DNA of 64,000 bases from NCBI RefSeq assembly GCF_037975245.1, contig NC_092562.1:19684054-19748053 (forward strand). The letters run 5' to 3'. How positions within the stretch are numbered: position 1 is the stretch's first letter; the number at the start of each line of letters is the position of its first letter. Source of the stretch: Apostichopus japonicus. Lineage: Eukaryota > Echinodermata > Holothuroidea > Aspidochirotida > Stichopodidae. Shown piece after piece: positions 24,853-35,700 of this stretch. A model generated the notes under the pieces. That model made no database searches and was not told where the DNA came from. It was given only the letters and a program-made list of their open reading frames with translations. The position numbers were made by a program, and so were the translations under genes.

Positions 24853-27755
24853 CATTAGTACTTTATTGAATGGGTGCAGTGGAGTGGGGGGGGGGTAGGA
24901 GAGGGAGGAGGTTGACTTGGAAGATTCACAATTAACTGGAAACATTTGTGAGGATGAATTTGATGACAAGAACTGGTGAGTGAACTTTGCATTGTAGACT
25001 GTGATGAATTATAGAGATTAAACCATCATGGTTTTGATTATAGATTACTAAAATGGGTATCACCCACACTTACAAAATCTGTCACTTTGACTTTATGTTA
25101 TCATTAGTACCCATTGATGGGGTGGGGAACAGAGGCAGGGGAGGGGGAATTTGGAACAGAAAACATGCTCCTGCAATGAATATGACAACAGGTGTTTGTT
25201 AGTTAACTTGGTGATTTGTGGCTAAACTGGGTATCTTAGTTTTGAAAATTAATTGAGGAAGAAGGTCTCAACCTCACCAGAAAGTTCTGATTTCATATTG
25301 CATTTTGTTTCTACTAATGTGTCTCAAAATGAGGTTGAATAATGTATTTTACAGATTTAATTTTCACCATGATAATACTTACTGCTGTAAGCATAAAATA
25401 TAACAAGGGTAAAAAGAAAAGAAAAGTGTGTCTGATATCTGAATTTCTCTGATTTGTATCTTCAAATTGATAACCATTGGAATCACATTTCCCCATTAAT
25501 ATTGCTAACAGTGGCTATGAATAAAACAGTATTTGGGCCCTTATGTAGGAAAGTCCCCAACACAGATTTCTTCATGTGAATTTTATCTGTATATTCTGAC
25601 ACGCCAGTTTGCAACAAAGCTTTGCCTTTACTCAGAGATACTGAAATAGGGTCTACTTTACTTTAGTATACATTGTATCCGTAACATTAATGTAAACCTT
25701 TGTGAAAGCATACATCAAGTCTTTCCCCTTCTCAGCCAGCATTGCCTTTTTTTTTGCCCTTCCACAATTGGCATATCATATATTGGTTAAGGGGGGAGGG
25801 GGTGGGGCGTACTAGGAAAAGCCTTAATGACAAGAAACATGGTCTATATAAGATGACTGGTTTGTTGAGTCAATATGTGACTGAGGTTCAGAAGCTGGTC
25901 ATCTGTCCTGTGAATATGGATTCTTTATAGTATCCCCCCCTCTCCCCCATCTTCCAGAGTTGAGTGTGCATACTCTGGTCAATGTAGTAAAATCATCTCT
26001 AAAGACTGGGAAACTCACAGTATTATTACTAGCGCTCTCTTCTTAATCATGAAATACCAGAGAAAATTTTGGCTTTAGCAATATTCTCCAGGCATACAAA
26101 ATGGATTGTTTTACACTGGGGTAGGGGTTGAACTCATGTCTTCAATCATAACATTATCAAAGTTGTCGAGACAATCCTCTGTTTCTAGAGGTGGTCCGGG
26201 ATTTCATTACCAGTGTCCATGGAACTATCCCTGAACTTTGTAGGAAGGCATTGACTAATTTATTATTGTTACATGTTTGGCCTTCCTTGCTTTTAACATA
26301 ATCTGTGATGGTTTAAAGGGTGTGATGACTCGCACAAAAAGAAACATCTAATGCCCGTAATCTGACCTAGTTTCGTATGAGGTGTAACAGAAGTGTTAGA
26401 CACCACCATCGATCCCAGAAAATACACACACAACTTGCTACCGTCGGTAATTAGACACTAGTGTACAGTCAGTACGTACAGCTGCGGTCAATACACACAG
26501 CACAGTGTATAAACGATACAGCGATGGACATATCAGGTCCAGCTAAAGACAACAAGGTATCATATTTCATTAATGTCTGCATTTTGTAGCGACACAAACA
26601 AAACATCACTTGCAAGCAGCAGAAAGTTCACTTCAGATGGCCGCGCATGCGGATTGGGGAGAGTCTTCAATGCCTTTAAGCTCATTTATACTCACAGATC
26701 AAGCAATATAACCCAGATCTGGGCCCGTCTTTCACATTCAATAATTTCTCACTGATAAATAATAAGACATGTAGTTACCCTCCAGTTCTCTTGGCCTGAA
26801 TTTTTATTTTAGAGAAAATACTCATTTCTGGTGGGATTACAGACAAGGGCATTTGACATGTGCCCTTACAAAAAAAGCATCACCAAGCATATTAATCATC
26901 TCCTTAATGAACATTCATGCAAGGGCTTACCAGTAACATCACCCAATAAGATGCTGTGCTCATGCACTAGAAACTGTTCACATGGCAACAGCAGAACTAA
27001 AAGTGCTTAATGCTACACACACAAAATATGAACTGAAAGAATGACTGAATGTTAATGTGGAAAACATTCCATTTGTTCATTGCTTACTAGTTTATTCAAA
27101 ATTTAGAGATCATAATTCAAACATCTTTATGAAAATAGTGCATATATCCATCACAGAGTTTTATCAAAATTACAGCCTACATGATAACTGCTACAGAAGA
27201 AATTAAATGCTGTGAGAAAAACAATTTACAGTACTATATATGTGTCAAAATGAGTAGAAACAATTGATCAGGAAGAGAACAAAACTTAAATTATAGACAA
27301 CAAGCCCCAAACAGCTCCAAAACCAAAAAGTAAAACTTGTCTTTCTGTAGAAACTTAGACAAACTATTTGCAAAGATACCAAAAATGACCGCAGATGAGC
27401 AGCCTTTTTGTGCAACCTCTGAGAAAAACTAAAAAAATATAATATTTTATAGCAAAGTATCACTCCTCTTGGACATACTTGGATGACTTCACAGATCAGT
27501 ACATATGGGTACAGTTAGATATAGATATCCGGACTATTGAACTGGCACACTTAGTGATTGCAATGAGTGACATATCCATCACTGGAAGGAAATTACAGCG
27601 CAAAGAAATGAACACTAGTAGCTAGTTGCATACATGATGAATCATGAATAAAAAAAATCTGCATTTGATACAATATGTAAATACAATCCATTAAGAATAC
27701 ACAATGCAAAATGACAAAGGTTCTGTTTTTCAATCAAGGGCAACACATTTAAAAC
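24853..27755. other. OGFOD1 3' UTR and convergent interval toward SCP2
   Basis: Starts with the OGFOD1 3' UTR and runs through AT-rich, G-tract-containing sequence with no recognisable gene. No exon with consistent splice phase was found on either strand. Short open frames here match no family. Confidence 0.45.
25520..25525 (+). terminator. Candidate OGFOD1 polyadenylation signal
   Basis: A canonical AATAAA lies about 670 nt after the OGFOD1 stop, in an AT-rich tract. It is the first convincing one downstream. No GU-rich downstream element was confirmed. Confidence 0.35.
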
Positions 27756-28161
27756 CAAGGGCGTAGGAACCGGGGGGGGGGGGGGTGGGGGGGGCGGGGG
27801 GAGGGGGGGCGGGGGGGGGGGGGTGCCAGCCCCCCAGTGAAAAATATGGGGGGGGCGGAAGTATCGTTCCGCCCCCCGCTCCGCAAGTCAGAAAACCCCT
27901 TTTTCATTTCCAAATGAGAAAAAAAATCTCATTTGAAGCACCAAATTGCATCTAAGGCCAGGTGAAAATGCAAAATTCTTTACAAAATGGAGTGGGTGTT
28001 GAAGTGTGCTATATTGCACCAAATTGCATCTGAGGCCACCTAGAAATGCAAAAAAATTCCAAAGGGGAGGGGGACACCCCCTCCCCTTAAACCCCTCCCC
28101 CAGGCCGGCCATCAGTCTTCAGCCCCCCCCCCCCACTCAAAAGTATCTTCCTACGCCACTG
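27756..28161. mobile_element. hAT-like MITE, G-rich, with exact 8-bp target duplication
   Basis: The ends read CAAGGGCGTAGGAA and, reverse-complemented, CAGTGGCGTAGGAA. They are flanked by TTTAAAAC at 27748-27755 and again at 28162-28169. The 406-bp interior has long G and C runs and no intact gene. Two copies of a segment with aaattgcatct-gaggcca lie inside and resemble the tandem unit in the element at 42.5 kb. An 8-bp duplication and a CAGnGGCG terminus are hallmarks of hAT elements. Confidence 0.88.
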
Positions 28162-28979
28162 TTTAAAACTCCCTACACTTCCCCTCCTGAAAAAAGAAAG
28201 AAGGACATGCTAAACCAAGTGAAAATTTTTCAGCTATTTTTCAGCATCAACACTACAGTAGCTGCTACTGACAGGATATTCTTGAGGGTTTGGAATGTCA
28301 GCAGGCTCACCAGATACAAGCACCTTTTCCTATTAGCTCTTTATTTCTTACTTTAAAGCCATCCCTGAATATCTGGGAACAATTTTTAAGTCCAAAAACT
28401 GCCAGAAAAGTACTTGTTAAACGAATTAATAATTTGTAACATGTTAAACTTGACAGCAATAAAAGGAAAGATGATTTGCATTGATAGAGTATTGTATTGG
28501 TAAATTTAATACTCATCTTATACCCAAGCCTGTCTTTACTAAAGTAATAGTGTTTGTTGTGCAATTCTGTCATGTTTAGGAAACCGATAAGAACAAATGT
28601 ATTGTGTTATCAGCAATAAAGTGCTGTAATAGATATTTAACACACCCCGATAAAGTAAAATACCAAGACCGTGTAGTTCTGGAACATTCATCTTTGCTAC
28701 CGATGGCATTTTTAATTTGCATAAGATTTCAGAGCAAGTGCCAAGGCATCACTCATGTGACAAACTTGAACATGACCAGTATCTTATGTGACAGTGATGA
28801 AGACACCAAATGGATACATATCTACACACAAAGTGTGAAAGTGAGAAATATTAACACATGCGGCCAAAGAGCAAAACTTATTCTGGAAAGTTTGTATGTC
28901 GAGCACTTTTAATAACATGATTTTAGGCAAAAACTACAAGATCAACGTTCCATACTTACAGAATCCTACAGCCTTTACT

Positions 28980-28985
28980 TTTATT
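28980..28985 (-). terminator. Candidate SCP2 polyadenylation signal
   Basis: TTTATT on the plus strand gives AATAAA on the SCP2 strand, about 760 nt past its stop codon. It is the nearest canonical signal I noticed. Other signals further on (for example near 28342) are possible. Confidence 0.3.
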
Positions 28986-29156
28986 AATTCTTCTTGTGTG
29001 TGTGTGTTGCACTAGCCACCCTATTGTAATGTGCATTGTACACATATATGCCTTAACCAGTGCTGTGAAAAGTTGCAAACAAGTGCAGTAAATATTTTCC
29101 AGCTTCCTATTGACTGTACATTGAAATCATATAACGTGCAAGGTTTCCCACAAGCT

Positions 29157-29331
29157 TTGAAACATGGTTCATAAATAGCAGACCATGTCATCTTGTTGTA
29201 TAATCAGCTCAAGTGGTGGATGTGTCCTCCAGTTTGATATCATGTCAGTGGCCGCTCTAGTTGGAAACATGGTTCATGAATAGCAGCCCATGTCATCTTG
29301 TTGTATCATCAGCTCAAGTGGTGGATGTGTC
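29157..29331. repeat. Tandem duplication of a ~73-bp segment
   Basis: A segment from gaaacatggttcat to ggtggatgtgtcctcc is repeated about 105 bp later with few changes (29158 and 29263). It lies in the presumed SCP2 3' region. The short cluster of gacactcgagacac that follows is also repetitive. Confidence 0.7.
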
Positions 29332-29742
29332 GTCCATTGTCCTGTTACCTCTTGCAGTAAAAGGTTCGAGACACTCGAGACACTCGGCTCAAGACACTCG
29401 AGACATCCAGGTAATGATCCAGTGTCCAGTATCACATCATAAATGCTATGCAATAATGGGCAAATTGCTATATAAGTGCAAAGATGCCTAGCAGTTTTTG
29501 TACACAGGATTCATAGCAATTTATGATAGACAAAGTTCAGCGCCTTGAAACTGCTTCACAAAATTTACATTCTAAATTTTAATTCCCTGACAACAACTGT
29601 GCTAGTGAATCTACGGAGTCATCGAGTTGTGCAAGTGTATGCCTTATCACCATGTGCTTGTTGGGAAAGAAGTAAACCCAGAAAAGTCAAAAGATGATGA
29701 ATTGTCCAGCTACCATTTCTTTCGTTCCCAGACGTCCCTCGG

Positions 29743-32691
29743 CTAAAGCTTTGCTTTGGGATGTTTCGGGATGATTTGAGGTAACTTCATTGCTACTCCC
29801 ATGTTGCCTTTGACTTTCAACTTTCCTCCGAAATAAGCCTGCAATGATTAAAGAAAGTACACTGTCGCACAAACTAATATCACAACAAATATGATTTTAT
29901 GAGAACTTAATATTAAGAACACGTCTTACATTTCTAAACAAAATTTAGCACCAAGGCCTACAACCAGGAGACTGAGTCAAATATTCTTCACCCCTCACAC
30001 AAACAAAGCAGGCATTGTGTTTTGCTATTGTTATGTGTGTTTACAGTGTAAGAACAATGGATTGTATTAACATGATCTCAGTCATAGCTTTTGATTGATG
30101 TATACTTTGCCATTCCTTGTAATTATGAAAGTAAAAATGATGAGGCAAAAACAAATGTTTATTCAAATAATTGGATGAAATGTATCTAACAGGTCACATT
30201 TTCAATCTCCCCCCACCCCCACCCCCATACTTCTTACCTTCTAACTTTGGGAGGCCCCCTAGATCAGGAATTCTGGGCCCATCTGGCCTAATGATAACTC
30301 CTGATTTGCATGTTCACACCCTCAACTGACCATATTAGACAGTCCTGTAAGCTGGTAAACTGATTATAATTGAACCTAACCACAGTATACTACTACTGAC
30401 AAAGAGTTTAACAGAATATACATCCTGCTCAGTAGTTACCAGTTAACCGACAGTAAAACTAACATTTTTCGATGCTTCATTTACAAGTACAAAACTCCTT
30501 CCAAACAAACTATTGAAAAATACACAAGGTTTGCCATTTACTTACCGCTTGGGCTTGCAGCTTGCCAGTTATGATAGCAACCAAGTCTACGTCCTTAACT
30601 GTAAAGTTACAGTCTGCCTTCACTGCAATTGAATTAAAGTAGATATATATCATCAGGACTTCTACTAGTTGTTCCACTTGTCTCTACTAATTCTCATCTA
30701 TACTTCGCTCTGCCCACCAGACATAGAGCACTCTGCGCCAAGATAGACGCCAACCAACCAAACATAAATTTATATATACATGCATATAAATATATGTATT
30801 GTATGTATATGCATATGTATATGTATATACATATATGTATATGTATATATCTCTGTTTCTTTCTCTCTTTTACTAGCTCTTCTATTCCTATCCTTTTTCT
30901 TTCGTGTTCTTTTTCATCTTGTTTGCTCTTGGTATTTTTGTTTTCAATGCGTACGGTAGAATATTTGCATGTTAAGATGCATGACTTATCTCGCTAGGGG
31001 GCTTAGACAAAACAAGAAAAGAAGAAAATATTTTGCGTTCCTCCTCACCCATACCAAATATTTTACATTCTCAAGGAGAAGCATAGTTACACATTGTGAT
31101 GAGAGTAGGTGGGAAAATGAATGGGGTGGTCAAATCTTTTTTGACCATGGTACGTACCTCTTCAAGTCGAGGTGTTTGCAATCTTTAAATCTTACAAATA
31201 CAAATCTTACTGTTCGTATTACTCGTACATTTCGGCTAAACAATGGGAGACTTCTTATTTCTGGATGCCACTCTTCATTGAAAGCTTTTTATGCTTGAGT
31301 GTCTCTACGGTCCTAACGTTGACGAACCCCACTGTTTAATCGTTCAGACTCGTTCTGTCAAATAGTCTACATAAATTTACTAGCGATTCCATCATCGTGG
31401 GGGAGGGGAGATTTTAATTTGGTTTTTAACTCAGATATTGATAAGCAGGGAGGTAATCCCCGTAAAAACTTTAAGGTGAAGAATATGTGCTTAGAGTTAA
31501 TGACTACCTTTAATTTAGTAGATATTTGGAGAGAAAGAAATCCATGTCAGAAAGATTTCACATGGAGTTCAAATGTTTACCGAACTATCCACTGCATCTT
31601 AGATCTTTTCCTTAATTCAAAGTGTTTAGCTCAATCTGTGCCCAGGAGTGTTTTTTATTCTACTGGTATGCAGTCTGATCATTCGATGGTTATTAAACCT
31701 TTTTATTAAATCAGAAACGAGGTCCAGGATTCTGGAAGTTCAATAATTCCCTCTTGTCAGATTTAGTGTATAGAGACATGATTAATAACCTTATTGTGAC
31801 AGAAGTAGACTCTCTGCATAACAGTGATGCTTCACATATGTGGGAATTGATTTTAGTATAAAATCCGTATTGCAACCATTAACTATACAGTAAGAGTAAG
31901 GCAGACCGCTCGTAGGAAAAATGAATTTCAGTTAGTCAAGGAAATTTCTAGGTTAGAAAGTCTCTGGCTCAAGTGAAGTCTTTAACAATCTCCAGGAGGC
32001 AAAAATCAACTTGAATCACATAGGCCTATATGATTATAAACTGCAGGATATCATTATTAGGTGGAAGATAAGGTGGGTTGAGGAGGGAGAATGTAATATA
32101 AAGTATTTTTTGGGGATCTGAACAAGCAAAATTAGTCAAGGAATACAATAAGGAAACTGAAAGGTAGAGATGGAGGGGATATAACTTATACCAAAGCAAT
32201 TCTCAACGAATTAAATCATTTTTATAAAAATCTTTATACGAGTGAAAATATGCCAAATGTGAGATATTTCTTTTCAAAGGTTCTTGGTGACAAGTTTCTT
32301 GGGGAGACAGATGCAAATTCCTGCGTTGGTAGGTTTTCAGTCGAGGAGTGTCGCACTGCTCTACTTACATTTTGTAATGGGAAAAACCCTGCAAGCGATG
32401 GTCTGTTTTCGCCGAAGTGTACAATAATTTTGGTCAGTAATTGGTAATTTGGTAACAGACTCTCTTAATTATTGCCTTTGATCACATTGGTATGTCCTCT
32501 GTCTACAAGACTCATAACATTACTCCCCAAGCCAGGCAAGGATTGTGTGGACTTATTGAAAGTGGTTATATGATGGTTTAAATACAATTCAAATGAATAC
32601 AACCATCCATGCGCAGCAAGAGATAGAAAAAAAATGTATATATCTATATATAGATATGGATGTGTATGTGTTTTTATATAGATGCATGTGA

Positions 32692-32759
<68 letters not shown>

Positions 32760-35700
32760 ATATATAGAAACTTTACCAGCATGAAATTGTTTTTTCTTTT
32801 CTCTTTCATTGGACTATGACATGTCAAGGCTGAAACTCAAGACTGAAGTCTACCTGTCAACAACTATTTACGACAGAACTTCAGTCTCGATGTCATATTC
32901 TAACAATGAAATACTGAGAAGAATTTTGTTGCTGGTATTGTGTCAACAGCCTGAAAATAATCACATTTGAATATTCATTTTGCAACAACAAATTATAAAT
33001 ATCGACTTTAAAGTTTATCCATGATAATACTCAACAAACAGAGCCTAGAGCAATTAACGAAAAGAAAAAAAACACCAGATAACTTCCATTTCACGAATGT
33101 TTTCGTCCTTTTGGGACTCATCAGGAGAAGGTAGGAATCGGACCCCAGACCTTTGTGTCACAGACTGAAGTCCGTACCACCCTACCACAGTAATTCTACT
33201 GGTGTGTGAATGCCTACAAACTGGTTTTTCATAACTGTCAATGAGGACGTATTACCCAACTTTTATGACTGTACAGAGTGCACCCCTGGTGCTTTGAATC
33301 TGACAATTTACACAGAATTGCCACATTTTATAGGCAAGCCAAGTCGTAAATATGAAATGAATGTGTAGCAAGTGGTATGACAGATAAAAAGTAATAAATA
33401 AAGATCAAGACACCAGAAAAATTTCACTTCACAACCGGCTTCATTCTTTTGCTATTGATTTACCATACATCTGTCATACCACTTGCGACACATAATATTT
33501 CTTATTTAAGGATTGGCTTGCCTAGATATGTTTATAACAACTGTGCTTATTCATCAATAATTTAACTAGCTGTATTTGAAGGTTACCATAAATCAGCTAA
33601 AACAAAATGGTAAATATTCAACTGAAAATTAAGCATGGCACCTTTTCTGCAGGTCCCTGCAGGTATTGAATGTGTGTATAGCACTGGCTTTACCTCTGGT
33701 ACTAAATATTTATGATGCTGGTCTGTGGTACAGTTAACACAGTTAAACAAGTCTTTCATTGCAACCATACCAAATATATGCAAAGATGAAACTTATATGC
33801 GTGTAAGGAAGGATGTGTAAGTACAAACTGAGTGCTGGTCGATGTTTTCTTCATCATACTGGCTATAAATATATCGGGTCACTACTTCTTCAAATTTCTA
33901 GAATCCTATCCTACCGATGGACATTAAGTGATGGTGAGAAGTGTATCAATTTCTGATTGGCACTAGGCCTGTAAGACTGAGGGTAGTTACTAGTGCTGAT
34001 AGTCGTAATAATGATTAATCGAACAGTAGTCGCGATAACAACTTTGGAAGTTTGATTAATCGCGCTCAAAACCCAAGTTGCGATTGCTCGACTACAAGCT
34101 AGCACTACACATAATCTGCTTTTGAAAAATAGCCTAACCTATCAAAAACAACACTCAAGCAGTTTGTATCGCAAATTTAAAGGTTCTCACAATGCTACAC
34201 TACACCCCAAATGTTATTTATCAGTGGATTCATGCTGGATTTTTGCTTGTCAGTAATGCACGCTTGTTCTGCAGTGCCACATTCAGTCCTAGCAATGTTT
34301 GATCATTGCGCATAATCGCAAATTCGTAAGTTATTAATCTTTTGCGATTGCCAAAGTATTTGTCATTTCTTCAAACATGTTTAAAATTACTTCATTTACT
34401 GATCTGATTCACATTTTTCGGCTGATCGAGTGTGTCGATTGCGGTGTAGTTTATTTTCAATGTGCAAAATATGTGCCTGCTTTCGCGCTAGGCCAGAGCC
34501 TAGCCTTGAATGTTGAACGTCCTTCTACAGGAAACTCTTGCATACTAAACATCACACTGCTACCGGGTGTTACATCTTTTCACTGTTTGCACGTTTGCTT
34601 TTATTAGTTGAAGTAGTTGTAGTAGCCTCGTAGATTCATTCAAAAGTTTTTAATTTACTATGAAGGATTTTAAGAAAGTTGGAGATTGAAAGTTGTTCAC
34701 AGTTTTTGTTAGGTAGATGTTTTCACATGGTTTAGACACCACACATTAAGACACAAGAACAAATAAAGGCATTGCACCAAAGGAGAGAGATCCGTTTTGA
34801 CTGTATTTCTGTAATGTAAAAATGACAGCACTTGATGACGTCATAACTGTCACCTAGTAATCGCAGTAATCGGGAGAAGAGCTATGCGATTACTCAAAGT
34901 CTACAAAAGAAAGAGTCGACTATTAGCACTAGTAGTTACAGACAGCTAGGTTGCCTACATGTCGTAACATAAATTATGCAGTCAGTGAAAGAAAAGAATT
35001 TTTATGAAATGATGATATGAATATGGATTCACAGGCTAATGCAACAGCAGGTGCTTTTGATGTGAACAAAGACAAAACCTGCTTAGTCCTGAAAGTGAGG
35101 TTATGCATTTCATCTACAATTTTACAAAATTGATGATCTAAAACACTCGGAGAGTTTCTTTAAAAAACTGAAGGTTTGTGAATATTTAATTGATGAATTT
35201 GATTCCACTTTTCAACGATATATTACCCAGATTCTTTTCATAGTTTTTATTCATTCTTCAGTTACACGTAGGCGAGCAAATTTCAAGGTTTTTCCAGCAT
35301 GAACTTTAATGTTTGAAATCAACATGTGACTAACCAAATTAGCCAATGAACAACTTTGTTATATGATTTATAGTATGGAATATCAATATACAGTAGCATA
35401 TCATAACATATATCAAAATTTACTTTAAAAGCTGCTTTAAAAGAAGAAAAAAAAATGAGTTTAGTCAATGAAGTATTTTACCAAACATTTACCTTTTTTG
35501 TGATGATGCAATGTTCTAACAAAACAAAGCAAAGATTGGTCAACGACAGTCGACAGATAAATTTTCAGCGCAATAAGAAAATAAAAGAAATGACTTCTGC
35601 CTGCCACAAATCCTAAAAGAAAAAATTCAACCATTCTCTCCTTTTTAATCTAGATAATCCTTTTTTTAATCTAGATCATCCTTTTTTTAATCTAGATAAT

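Noticed and set aside
32465..32827. Minus-strand open frame with an IYIYIY tract
   Set aside because: Translated TA microsatellite.
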